From Rhizoctonia solani (lineage: Eukaryota > Basidiomycota > Agaricomycetes > Cantharellales > Ceratobasidiaceae): a DNA stretch of 64,000 bases. Under the pieces are notes generated by a model. The model had not been told where the DNA came from, ran no database searches, and saw only the letters and a list, made by a program, of their open reading frames with translations. Location of the stretch: positions 3,692,862 through 3,756,861 of the forward strand of contig NC_057373.1 of the NCBI RefSeq assembly GCF_016906535.1, given 5' to 3'. The translations under genes were made by a program, and so were the position numbers. This document shows positions 32,750 through 44,551 of this stretch, piece by piece. Every line of letters begins with the position of its first letter. Positions within the stretch are counted from its first letter, which is position 1.

Positions 32750-35442
32750 CATATATCCCCACACCCGGCACCCCCTTCCCCTATCAAATCGATCCCCTTG
32801 CCGCGCGCACGCTTAGTCTCGCATTTCAGTGCGTAGTCAATATTGGAGTACGCGGCTCAGAACATATCCGACGCCGCGTTGTCCAGGCTGGTGCCCTCGG
32901 AGTCGTTAGTTGCATCCTCGCCGTCTGGCTCAAGGGCAAAGGATTCGCAATTGGTAAGCATATCGGTCTCACTGCCCGCGACGATGCGATTCGTCATGCA
33001 TCCCCTGAACTCTTACGAACTCTTACTTATCTACATTACAGGCCCATCGGCCACTGGTTCCGGTGCTCCTCGAGAGTCCCGTGAAGTCCGCGTGCGCAGG
33101 CAAGAAGAAGCCCTCGAACGCCAGCGCGCCCTCGAGCTTCCCCGCGCCCTCGAGCACGCAACCTCATCTGACAACCTGCGGGCGCGTGCGATTGCACAAC
33201 CACAACCTCGCATCGCCACCACCACTGCTCCCCCTCCGGCCCTCCCCCTGTACGATCCAATACATACCCCAAGCCCAGTTCGGAAGAAGCCGACAAGGAA
33301 ATGAGCGGTGCAAGCAATATGGGCCCCTCACCAACTCCTCCACCTCCCGCTATCGGACGAAGCATGTCCAATGACTCGGATGGAGGTTATGTGGGAGTCC
33401 CATCGCTCCCCGCACCAAGCGGTCCTTCGGGTGCGTTTGCAGTCTCTAGCGGCTCCCATGCGCGCTCATTCGATATCCGCACTGCATCTCCCATCCCATT
33501 GCCTCCACCTCTCCCGTTATGGGCCGTGCCATCTCACCCAACACGGCCCAATCATCCGACGCCTCGGCCAATGCCACCCCTGTTGGCTCGGGCACGCCTA
33601 CTGGGAGTGTAGTCGTACCTGGGCGCGATCGCAGCGGGACCGTCGTCGGGAGGCCCATCTGGGATAATGAAGGCGGGCCGAGGCAGGTCGCTCAACCGGT
33701 CGCAAGGCCAACTTGGTCCGATGCGGACGAAACACCCACGCGAGAGGTTACAACCACGGGCAGACGAGGGACGATAACGCGCAGGCCTCGTCGAGAACGA
33801 GATACGGATGGGGATGACACCGAAGCTGATGGGGACGACCAAACGGCTCAGCAAGGCGAGCGCCGTACGATTGGCATTGTCGACGCTGCGGATGGAGACG
33901 GTGCAATGGCGATGGATATGATGGGCGAGGGTGTCGGCGTTGGTGTCGTCGCACTCGACCAAAATGACGACTTGGCGATGGGTGCTCCGCCCGGGGCTCC
34001 AGGTGCCATCGGAACTCCAAGGGCTCGGGTCGCTCCTGGTACGGAGCTTACGCCCCGAGCGGGCATTGCCACCCTTGGTGCTCAGATAGAGCAAACCGCG
34101 CAAGAAACTCGTCGGTCCGTCCCTGTCAACCCTGGACCGTATGGCGACGAGGAGGTCTTGTTCAGCCTCCAGCTACTCGCTTACCTTAGCAAATATCCAC
34201 ACGTCTGACAAGCCTTTTACGAAACTCCCGCGACCCTCCGTGCGCTCGTCGACGCGAGTAACGAGCCCAAACCTTCGGCCCAACCGCTCTCCAGTACTGC
34301 CCAGTCGCCCAATGTTTTCTCCCTGGTCGAGCGATTCACTTTCCGCCCCTCCCCCTCCGAAACCACTCTCCCCCGGCTCCCCCACGAAATACAATACTGG
34401 GCCGGCGTAATCATGCGCAACGCATGCCGAAAAGACGATCAACGGGGCGGTATTCGACAGTGAGGCAACATGTTATGTGGGCGATCGGAAGAGTTCCCTC
34501 GAGAGTTTGCCAAGTGCTGACGGTGTCGCAAGGCCAAGTACTGCGGCAAAGAGTACCAGAGCAAGGCCTGGGCGGAAGGACATCGATTCTGGTGTAGGTG
34601 AGTGACCGTTTTACCGAAACTTATTTATTTCTCATTCACTTGGGACTAACTTGTCTATTTACAGCGCCTGTAAAGAAGAGGACTCCCAGACCGTGGTTGC
34701 TCGCACGGGTTCTTCCGCCAACACCGTTCCCCCCGCCGCCGTCGCAACCGAAGTCGAGGTCCCAACCCGACGCGGCCTTACCAACACTGTCACACGTGCA
34801 TTGGTCAATATCGCAGGCGGGATGACAGGAAGAACGAACACCACGGTGCAGCAACCGCAAGCACAGCCAGTGCCTACAAACTCGCCGACAGTCGGGCCAG
34901 GTGCGGGGTTTAGGTTCGGTGCAGCGGCGGCAGAACACACACAAGGGGGTGGGCCGACGCGGGCGCAAGGGTTAGCTGGTGGGGTTCAGGCACGACCAGG
35001 GAATTTCCAGGCGCAGCTACTGAGGTACGCTAGGATGGCCGCAGCTGCCAGAGGTGTTCGGCCGGTGAGTCTAGTCCCTTGTGTTTTTTGAGTATCGCTT
35101 ACCCCAAGTTGGTAGCTGGCCCTGCCTGCGCGAGCAGCGAATCCACCCTCAGCAAGTTGGGCTGGTCCACCGCGAGGAGGAGTTGCGTTCTTCAATGAAC
35201 CTGCTCAGGCGGCCGATGCAGGCCTGTCTCGACGAACTCGAGGACCAGAGACAGCTCGGCGAAGTAGTGGGACAATGCCCAGTCAAGGGGTTGGCTCGAA
35301 CCAGGGCGTGGAGCCAAACGACCCGTGGAACGTTGTCCCCGTACAGCGAGTCTCGCCCGTTCCAAGCGCCCCTCATACGACACCTCAGCACGCAAATCGA
35401 CCATTGGACGTAGATGGAGACGATGACATGGTTCTCGGGTGA
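32750..35442 (+). pseudogene. MUB1: MUB1/samB-like MYND zinc-finger gene, broken
   Basis: Exon pieces read like the fungal Mub1/SamB protein (partner of the Ubr2 ubiquitin ligase in yeast; needed for normal morphogenesis in Aspergillus). The N-terminal piece has CVVNIGVRGSE and GALGVVSCIL; after an 88-bp intron (32954-33041) comes GPSATGSG and a Pro/Arg-rich part. The C-terminal piece has FSLVERFTFRPS, EIQYWAGVIMRNACRKDD and the MYND finger (KCGKE-type; CRKAKYCGKEYQSKAW, ending HRFWC). Introns of 67 bp (34598-34664) and 51 bp (35065-35115) keep good splice sites. Breaks: TGA at 34206, 34461 and 34518, a frameshift near 33300, and a MYND zinc-ligand Cys changed to Tyr (34554). The 5' exon is missing. 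The retained introns show it came from DNA duplication, not from mRNA. Confidence 0.85.
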
Positions 35443-36327
35443 ATAATAGCTGAGGTGGGAAATATCTGTCGTGTCTTTGCTCCCCCCCGTCAAACGGGTT
35501 GTATAATAATGTAGTGAACCCTTTTTTTTTTTTGCTTTTGTCATTCCTTGCTATTGGTATACGGGCTCTGCACAATTCTACTACAATATATACACTTCTC
35601 ATCAATAACTAGCAAAACATAAACTTAGAGCATGCCGTGTAGGGAGATGGGCGGCATCTTGTCCCGGAAATTGTAGGTCAACAGTACCCAATTTGGGAGC
35701 TTGCAGATCGCGAGATTTTTGGTCCCAGACGAGCAACCTTCCTTCCACCCTCGGCTGGTTGCAACGTGTGTGCTCTTCGAGTCCAGGCCTTATTTTGTTA
35801 CTAGATCTCAATGAGAGCCCTTGCATATTCTGGTTTGGGTGGGGTAATTGTGGTTAAGCAGGAAGTTTGCTGCGCTTTTTTGAACTTTTGACAGTCAGTA
35901 TTGTGCTGGGTTCCATACCAACAGACCAATGGGTATTTTACCTTGCTTGCAAGGTCTCTACAACCCCATAATGAAACTCTCAGAAATGTGATTGAATTTA
36001 TATTTGTTGACTTGCAGTTGGGTCAATTGGGGACAGTTGGGACCAATTCCATAAACTTGGATGGCTCTACCTATATACGTCAATATTCCAGCCGTGTGAC
36101 TATTGCTAGGACTCCTTATACAGTCACCGTTTGTGTAACGTATAGCTCACGTGTTGAATCTAGATCAATAACAATATATTGGTGTGAGAAAGGAATGATG
36201 GTTAGAAGTGCATATAGGCATATATTTTGTATACCTTAAGGAATTTAAACAAAGCGCGGACGCTGAGATATCTATGTTGCAGTTGGTCATTGACAGCTAC
36301 CCAAATGAAGGCAGTTCTAGGTTATTA
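35443..36327. other. No intact gene; possible minus-strand exon remnant
   Basis: A T-run (35521-35533) follows the MUB1 relic. On the minus strand about 35830-35640 reads as GC-rich, protein-like sequence (RVEGRLLVWDQKSRDL), perhaps the 3' end of a convergent gene, but I cannot name it. The rest is AT-rich and shows nothing. Confidence 0.3.
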
Positions 36328-37064
36328 CAAAGTAGTAGGTTGGTGGTAGGTTGAACCAAGCTACACTGCAGGGTGATCCAAGCTACACTGCAGGGTGGCC
36401 CAAGCTACACTGCAGGGTGAACTGTGATATGGCACAGGGTGGGAACCAGGTGGACACAACCCACATATGGTGTTAGGGTGGATTATAGGGAAAGCATCAG
36501 CCCTCCTACAAAAAGTTGCATACTTTACACACAGCAATACCACCATCCCCTAAGTTAGGGTGAGTCATGTGACAACTGACCACCCACCCCACATAGAATT
36601 GCATACAACATGCAGAAGTATAGCACCATGGTCAATGTTAGGGTGAGTCACATGATCAATGATTACTCCTTGTACTCACAGTTGCGTACCAAGTATGCAG
36701 CTATATGACCCACAATCATGTTAGGGTGAGTCACATGACCACCCAGCGCTCTACTCATGCAGAGTTGCATACCAAGTACGCAACTATACCACCCACAGTT
36801 GTGTTAGGGTGAATCACGTGACCATCCACCACTCTACTCATGCAGAGTTGCGTACCAAGTACGCAACCATACCACCCACAGTCATGTTAGGGTGAGTCAC
36901 GTGACCACCCACCACTCTACTCATGCAGAGTTGCGTACTTGGTACACAACTATATCACACACAATTGTGTTAGGGTGAGTCACATGACCACCCACTGCCC
37001 TACTCATGCAGAGTTGCATACCAAGTACGCAATTATATCACCCACAGTCATGTTAATCAGAGAA
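36328..37064 (+). repeat. Subtelomeric satellite block, copy 1
   Basis: Opens with a 22-23-bp tandem (CCAAGCTACACTGCAGGGTG, three copies, 36355-36420). Six diverged units follow, each about 83 bp, carrying TTAGGGTGAGTCACATGACC and a palindrome around CGTAC/GTACG. Same orientation as 60369-62560 and opposite to 49256-50345. Many CG sites in the palindromes have become CA or TG. Confidence 0.9.
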
Positions 37065-37617
37065 ACTAGGTTGCTAGGTAGGCTTGGTCCCAACCTGGGT
37101 CAGGAAGGAATGAAGCTAGCCCCGGCCAAAGGTTGGGGCGTCACCTTGGCTAAACATAACCAACCACAATATACTGCCTAATTCCAAACTTAAACTACTT
37201 ACTTGTTGTAAACGGCTTAAGTTTTGTTTGATATGTCAAACTCTTCAGTGGATCACTCTCTTATATACCCCTGCCAAGGCAGTGTGGCAGGGAAGCTATT
37301 GTGTGAACAGGCGGAGTAACTTGCCCAGCAATCAAACCTTGTTGGAGATTGCATCCTTACCATTGGTCAATATTCACGGCTTATCTAGGGTTGTGAGAAT
37401 GCCAAGCCCAATGAGCGTTTGGGCTTATTCATTACAACTTACTAAGGCTGGAGTATTTGCGGGCTTACTAAGATGCTTATTGATCAATACCTTAAGCACT
37501 GAAATTACATAATCACACAGCCACTTATCACAACTTATCTAAGCAACATAAATCATGCACAGCCACACTATTACTTAATCACACAGCCTGAGTCCTGAAC
37601 AGTGGTTAGCTGTTAGG
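37065..37617. other. No gene seen
   Basis: AT-rich sequence without a convincing ORF, repeat end or RNA gene. Confidence 0.3.
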
Positions 37618-37900
37618 CTATAGTATGAAAAATTGCTTGAATTTTGGAGAATAATGAGATTCCTGCTTTTGTCTGTGATTCAAATTGCATGAGACTTTGT
37701 CATTATGGTCTCCTATACCATGCGCACCTATTATAGGGGTCTGGCTCAAGGGGGGGTTGAGCAGAGCCTTAAATCAAATCGCAGTTTTCCACCCAAACCC
37801 ATTAGATAACCTGCCCTGAAAATGAAATTTCACTAGTAAACCACGTGATTCCGCATTTATCCATATACTTATCAAGGCAATTTGAAATCATTTGTTCCAA
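37618..37900 (+). repeat. Repeat P, order X-Y
   Basis: Two adjoining segments, X (TATAGTATGAAAAATTGC..., 37618-37730) and Y (ATAGGGGTCTGGCTCAAG..., 37731-37900). They recur at 59536-59806 in the order Y-X. The end of Y, containing AACCACGTGATTC, is related to the arms of the neighbouring inverted repeat. Confidence 0.75.
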
Positions 37901-37947
37901 TTCATCTCTTCAATATTTCACATAAAATTGCAGTTATGTGCAAGGAC

Positions 37948-38611
37948 CTATTAGCTAAGGGACCCTGAAAATGAAATTCTACTAATAAACCACGTGATTC
38001 TGCGTCGATCCATATACATATCATGCCAGTTTGAAAACATTGATCAAATTTGTGTACTAATGGCCAAACAGAGCATGCACCTTCCATTTTTGGAAGTCGA
38101 GACTACCATAAATGGAAAGAGGGGGTTTGATTACCCCATCTAGTGCAGTTTCAAGGATAGATATAGCATGTGGGAGGAGAAAATGAGAAATGAAGTAAAT
38201 TTAGTGCATTTTGGTGAAGTGGGCCAGTTTTGAAAAATGGACTAAATTTAGTCCATTTTTTGTTTGGTTGCTCTCTGCAGCCATGGCATGTACAAACAAA
38301 AAATGGACTAAATTTAGTCTATTTTTCAAAACTGGCCCACTTCACCAAAATCCACTAAATTTACTTCATTTCTCATTTTCTCCTCCCACATGCTATATCT
38401 ATCCTTGAAACTGCACTAGATGGGGTAATCAAACCCCCTCTTTCCATTTATGGTAGTCTCGACTTCCAAAAATGGAAGGTGCATGCTGTGTTTGGCCATT
38501 AGTACACAAATTTGATCAATGTTTTCAAACTGGCATGATATGTATATGGATTGACGCAGAATCACGTGGTTTATTGGTAGAATTTCATTTTCAGGGTTCC
38601 TTAGCTAATAG
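37948..38611. repeat. Large inverted repeat (319-bp arms, 26-bp loop)
   Basis: Left arm 37948-38266 and right arm 38293-38611 are reverse complements with only a handful of mismatches. The loop is 38267-38292. The innermost part is itself palindromic (GGACTAAATTTAGTCC). No ORF of note. The layout fits a fold-back element or an inverted duplication; it could form a long hairpin RNA if transcribed. Confidence 0.9.
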
Positions 38612-38780
38612 CCAAGAAATCACAACCTGTCAGAATCACGTGATAGATATACCAATTGATAGCAAATGCATTGGTTTCCTATCAGAATTTCAATTTCAGG
38701 GTTGATTAGTCATCAGCATTCTCTCTGATGGTGCCATTACTGCTGGTGTCTGCAAAACTTGTTATAAAATGAGGAAAATA

Positions 38781-39245
38781 TGTCACAACCCTTTCCATTC
38801 TTTCCATGAGTCCTGACCTTGTCAAGCCTCCAACACACTCATGTTGCACACCAACATGACCGCAAGCACGCATATACTAGCACATATGCACTCAGAACCT
38901 CCGGGTTCCCTCATATAAGAGACTTATGGTTGACATGGCTGGACTTAGTGATATTCTCTAAGTCCAGGTCACATGACCTCCCCCCCTCCAGTCCTTTATC
39001 AGATACTATACTAAACTGCTATGGATTTGAGGTGGGGGGGGGATGACATAATCTCTTGTATAATAATATATTATTCAGACCTTGCCTGCAGGCATTAACA
39101 TTGGCCCGCAGCTAGGGGGGCAGGGGGAGTGCAATGTCCCCCAGCAACTTATATTATTGATATATCACTGTGCATCATATGTACTATATATATCTTTGAC
39201 AGTGGATATATATGGTAATAACCCCTCCAGATATGGGTTATGACA
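38781..39245 (+). repeat. Solo LTR, family S, copy 2
   Basis: TGTCACAACCC...GGGTTATGACA with a perfect 5-bp duplication AAATA (38776-38780, 39246-39250). The right two-thirds match 25632-26045 closely; the left end is more diverged. Confidence 0.85.
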
Positions 39246-39261
39246 AAATACAACCAGCTGG

Positions 39262-40366
39262 TGTTATGGAACAGGATAAAATAGTAAAGAACAGCAAAGC
39301 AAACATGATTTGGCCTTGAAATTAGTGTAGACAAACACTTGTAAAGTACATAGAAATATTCCTTCAATTTTCTGTTATTTCTACTATTTTTAATCATGTA
39401 AATACTTGAGGTATTAAGGGAGAAACAGTTCCTTGAAGGGAAGACTTAATAACTTGAGTCTAACTAACTATTCTTAAGTAAGCACTCTGCTTTCCAGAAG
39501 CTACTAACCCAAGTAGCTAAGAGGAAGGTCTGGGCCTCACTAAGAGCACAGCTTGTTTCAGCCTTTTCCTAGAGTGTCTTAGTGAGGGGAAGGATATTCT
39601 TAGAACTGGAGGCTAACTCTTATAAGGCATGGCTTTATGAGACAGGCTCTCACTTAACATCTCATCTCTTTTCATCTTGTCATGTATCTTACCCTACTGT
39701 ATATAGTAATCACAGGCCTCTAAGGGTATAAATAGCCCCTTGAACTGGCCTTTTGAATGCATCACATTTTACCATCCTCTCTCAGCCTGTGTGACTCTTA
39801 AAAACTTCTATTGATCTCTTTAAGTATCATACATAGTAAATTAGCCTAAAAGCTCTTAAGTTTGGCGCATATAGCCTCTAGGACGGTCCCAACCTATACA
39901 GGGAACCTAGAACCAGCTTAAGTGCAACACTGCCAAGACTTCCTGGCTGTCTGCTAAGTGTTTGGTGCTTCCACAACGCCTTTACCCCCTTGTCTACCGT
40001 TGGAGACAAGAAAATAAATTTCTATAATTCTCAATTAAATTACAGTGAGTTCCAGAGACTGACATTTAGGTTTTATACTACTTTGCTTGTACCTTGCGTT
40101 GCCTGCTGAACAGTAATACGCTCATTACTGGTTATTGGTAGGGATCACCCTGATACTAACCACCTTACTCTTCTAGCAAGATAACTAGCCACTCTAATAT
40201 ACTCTAATTTCACTAGCATAGATTTCTCTTATTACTTATCTTCCTAAATTTTCTACCTTTTGTAGTTAGGCAGTTACCTTATTTGTTATTTCTCCTCTTT
40301 TGGTCTCTTTCTTTCTTCTTTAGAGTATTTTGTTTTATTACCTTTTTTTTTTCCCTATCTATAACA
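39262..40366 (+). repeat. Solo LTR of the 12-kb gypsy family
   Basis: A 1105-bp copy of the LTR at 5157-6246, TGTTATGG...CTATAACA, flanked by the perfect duplication GCTGG (39257-39261, 40367-40371). More diverged than the two LTRs of the full element, with several CG-to-CA/TG changes and small insertions. Confidence 0.95.
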
Positions 40367-40371
40367 GCTGG

Positions 40372-42250
40372 GACCAAACCTGCTTGACCACTGAGCCATA
40401 GAGCCCTAAGAATCCTCTACAGACAACCCATGATCACACCTTCAGCCCCCAATTTGGGCTTTGGCCAGCATGTAACCACTTGTACCAGGTTTAGACCATG
40501 TGTCATCACTCATGATGTGTTCTCTGTTACACAACAGAATACTATAGTAAGGAAGGGCACAGTAAGCAAACAGGAATTGACATTAAAACATAGTTAATGA
40601 GTACTTATAAATTATGTAGTAAGATTTGCTGAATCTTTCTGTACATTCAACTATTTTTGGTTAGGTTAATAACAGTAAGCAGGTCCACCTAGGTCCAGTT
40701 CAAGTTGCAGAAAAAAAGTGTTTTGATCTGTTGTATGCATAACAAGTACACACAAAGCACAACCACAATCAATACTTGATATAACAGTGTGCAAAGGTTA
40801 GTGCATACCCAGTACACACACAAATTCAGCTGCATTAAGAACATATGACTAATTTACAGAGCCAATTAAGTTTGTAAGATACTACAGCCATAGCAATCAC
40901 TGTGCATACCATGTATGCACAAGAAACCAACTGTATCAAGGTCATGTGACCAGGGTACTGTTGTAAATTGGGGGAAAAGAGGTTGAGACTCTGGTGCTGA
41001 GCAGAGTCTGTGTTGGAAGATTTCCCAATTTCCAAGCTAAGTAAAGAAGTAGCTTCTTTAGGGTTCTCTGGGTCTAGCTATCTTGAATATAATCAACTAC
41101 ACATATATCCTTTCTCAGTGTAAAGTGTCTTAGTAAGTATTTCTCTAAGAGCAAGAGTACTGGCTCAGGTTCCCTTTGGCAGAGATAGTTATGTAAGTTT
41201 CACTCCTAGTTGCAGGAACTAACTGGTTACTTAGTATATATCCTTCTTTAAGGATGATTGCCTTCTGTTCACTTAACCTAAGAACTCTGTATCAGGTCTA
41301 CAACCTTTCCACACTATGGGTACTTGGGAGATCCACTTATACAAGTTTAAGTTATTTGAAATCTTGAGGCACAATATATCATACAATTGAGGGGGGGCAA
41401 GCCCAAACCCAAGAGTGACAGTCAACAGTAACAGTGAGTGAAGTGGTAGGAAGGGGGTGCCCTCCAAGGGTATGCAAGAGTCCCCTTTTATACCCTAGAG
41501 TGGCAAGGTTACTGAGTCATTCACCTAGTCAGAGTATGAGTATGATTTGCTTAGGACTGTGCTTCCTAAGACTTTGATTGGTGGGTGGGAAGGCACAGAT
41601 ATGACTAGGTTGGAATGTGACTGCTCTTGGGTTGAACTGAAATTAGTTAAAAACAGAAACATCTAAATACATGACTCAGTCTATCAAGAAATGCTTGGCA
41701 GCCAATGAGCACTTAGAGTGAGTCATTAGTGTGAGTCATTCTGGTGGCAAGCAGAATGACTCATAAGCAGGATTTGCAGTGCCACTAGAAATTACTAAAT
41801 AAGGAGAACCTTAGTAATCTCATGAGTGGTATGACTCAACTAAGCTAGGAGTAAAGTTCATCTCCCAAGTTAGAGCTAGTCATGTGATGAGCTAGATGTA
41901 AAGATATAAATATAATGATCAGTAAGGTACTTGAGCCACATAGATAGAATCTTGTGAAGCTAATATCTCCATGAGATCTTATTGTATGAGCACGTGACAG
42001 GCGGCGTTAGAACGAGCAAAAGAAGCTCTATTGAACGATATGTAACACATACAGTCAATATGAGCATTACATAGAGTAACGACAGGAATAATGGAAAATA
42101 AGAGAGAAATGGCCATTAAATCAGAAAGTCAGATATATGCAGATTATTGTGGATGGTGAGCTGTGAATGCAATATTGTGTGATACATAACAGGTACTCAT
42201 GCAGTCCACTATGGGTATACAGTATGCACAGAGGATAAGACATAGATTAG
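40372..42250. other. No gene; possible tRNA-like remnant and LTR-like promoter
   Basis: On the minus strand, 40412-40372 (with bases left of the solo LTR) contains TGGCTCAGTGG, a match to the tRNA A box, closely followed by GGTTTGGTCCC, which resembles a B box. The spacing is too short for a tRNA. Near 41495, on the minus strand, GGGTATAAAAGGGGACTC looks like an LTR promoter. No coding sequence was recognised. Confidence 0.3.
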
Positions 42251-43823
42251 TTTTAAGGTGACTTAGGATGCATCCTAATACATCCTAGGTAACATACATA
42301 AGCCACAAGTGCATGAGATTCCCCCCCTTCCTCATCACACAGGTGACTGGACTTACATGAGACTTGACTTAGAAGGTTTAGATGGTTGGATATACTGGGT
42401 TAGGAAGTTAATTTAACCACTTGTATTTGAGCAGAAGTTTCCATGGCGTACCAGGTACACCAGTACCCAGACCAGTGTTGTAATGCTGCTACATGATCTT
42501 GCTTGAGGAGCAGCATATTCAGTATGCTACGCCCCGGCACAGCCCTTTGATTTTTGTCAGATGGTCTGCCCTCCTGTGCAGCGTACCTGGTATGCTACGC
42601 GCCAACACAGCTCTCTGCCATTTGTCACACCAGTCTCCTCTCTGAAGCACAATGTAATGTGTATGCATTTTGCCATCAACCACTGCTCACATGTCATTAT
42701 ATCTTCTTCCATGTATTTTGTATTCTATGTGCTTGTCATTCATACCACTTATTGTCATAACCCATATCTGGAAAGGTTATTACCATATATATCCACTGTC
42801 AAAGATATATATAGTATACGTGATGCACAGTGATATATGAATAATATATATTGCTGGGGGTTGTTGCACTCCCCCTGCCCCCCTAGCTGCAGACCAATGT
42901 TAAGGGAGTCTGTAGGCAAGGTCTGAATAATATATTATTATAGAAGAGATTATGTCATCCCCCCCCACCTCAAATCCATAGTAGTTTAGTATAGTATTTG
43001 ATAAAGGACTGGAGGGGGGGGGAGGTCATGTGACCCTGGTGGACTGTCAGTCTCTAAGTCATGAGCGCTTAGAGTAATGACAGTTCTGACTGCATATATG
43101 TGAGTATATGCGGCTTTCTAAAGACTGTGGAATATTCTATTAGTAGGTGGCTTGGTCAGGAGACATGCCAGCAAAGGCATGGGTCATGACACTTATGCAT
43201 ATGTGGATTTGCATCTTTTGACAAGTTTCAATAATTGTTGCTGGAGATTTCATGCTTAAAAGATTGAATGTACCACCACAATTAGTATCAATTGATAGTT
43301 GCAGAGGAGTAGATAATGATAGAGCTTTCAAGTATATCAAACAGAGTTGTTCTGACAGAGTAATAAATAAAACAAGAAAATACCAGCCAGAGCTCTTGAA
43401 TATACTGGCATACCAGGTATGCCACCTACAAGCATGGATAAAACCAAGCATGTGAGTCTGTATATAACATTTTCACTTCAGGCAAAATCAACATATTTCT
43501 ACTTTAGCATATTGCAATTTACTGGCAATTATCTTTGACAGTGTACCAGGTACACCAGCCCCAACATACTTGGCTTTCATGTCATGTGACCATTGTAAGT
43601 GACAGGCCAATATCTGGCATACCTGGTATGCCATCCCTGGACCCATGACCTATAGAGTGACCTGTATGTTAAATGATTACAAGCACTGGCCCCCCTTTGA
43701 TTGTGTTCAAGTAAAATGTCTCTTTACACTTTCTGCCTCAATGTATAGCTTTGTAACTGTAAGGAATGTACAATATTGTTATATTAACACTATTATATGC
43801 CAACCCCTTACATAATCAAGTTG
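42251..43823 (+). repeat. Dispersed repeat R, copy 2
   Basis: Matches 31349-32597 throughout, with one copy of the 125-bp unit and an S-family solo LTR inserted at 42753-43191. All five palindrome sites are present but have mostly lost their CG dinucleotides. Confidence 0.9.
42753..43191 (-). repeat. Solo LTR, family S, copy 3, with its empty site in the window
   Basis: TGTCATAACCCAT...GGGTCATGACA (439 bp), reverse orientation to the other two S copies, flanked by the perfect duplication CTTAT (42748-42752, 43192-43196). The paralogous repeat near 31965 reads CCACTTATGCAT with no insertion, which shows the pre-insertion site directly. Confidence 0.95.
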
Positions 43824-44551
43824 GCAACACTCACCCAACTTAACATCTTGGTGTAACAAATAGCTAACTGTCTTCATTATTGTTATCTTACGTCTGTTTG
43901 TTACTTGTTACATACATAAGCCACTTGATTGTTGGTTATATTATTGGTCATGTATAGTACTTGCTTTGTTTTAAGAGGCTTGTACCCAAAAGATTCTGTA
44001 TCTACTTTGTTTCAAACTACAAATACAAGTGACTTACGGATTGTCATTCAGCTTGATTAAAGTTGTCTGATCAATCTCTATATTACATTGTATTCACAAA
44101 GCTAACATTTTTTGACATACCAAAAAGCACTTACACTCTAGTGACATCAGCAAAAATTGGCTGAAACCCCTGCACCCTGCCTGTCAAAACTAGACAGGAT
44201 TAGCTTCATACCCTTGACACCTACACTAAATGGCAATAACCACTTCTAGCCTGCGTTGATTTAGTATTCTGTTGACAGGAGGCAGGTTCTAGGATAGTGG
44301 CTCCTAAATGAGGGGGGATTAGAGCAGCCTGTGCCAATCCTGGTATATTTAGCACAAATAGTGCAATTAGCACAACTAGCATGGTTAGAGGAATTAGTGG
44401 GAAGTATGGCTCATACCACACAAATCCAAAAGTGTGAAAGACAGACAGTGATTGGCCATATAGATTCCTATCAAAGCCATTTTGAATCAACAAGCAGACA
44501 CAACTGGCTAAAAATACAGGTGAATAATATTGCTATTGATACAATGTAATG
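43824..44551. other. No gene seen
   Basis: AT-rich sequence between repeat R and the Plavaka relic. One hydrophobic minus-strand frame (44493-44221) has no neighbours or motif to support it. Confidence 0.3.

Noticed and set aside
44221..44493. Hydrophobic minus-strand ORF as a membrane protein
   Set aside because: No start context, neighbour or homology seen; AT-rich DNA often yields such frames.
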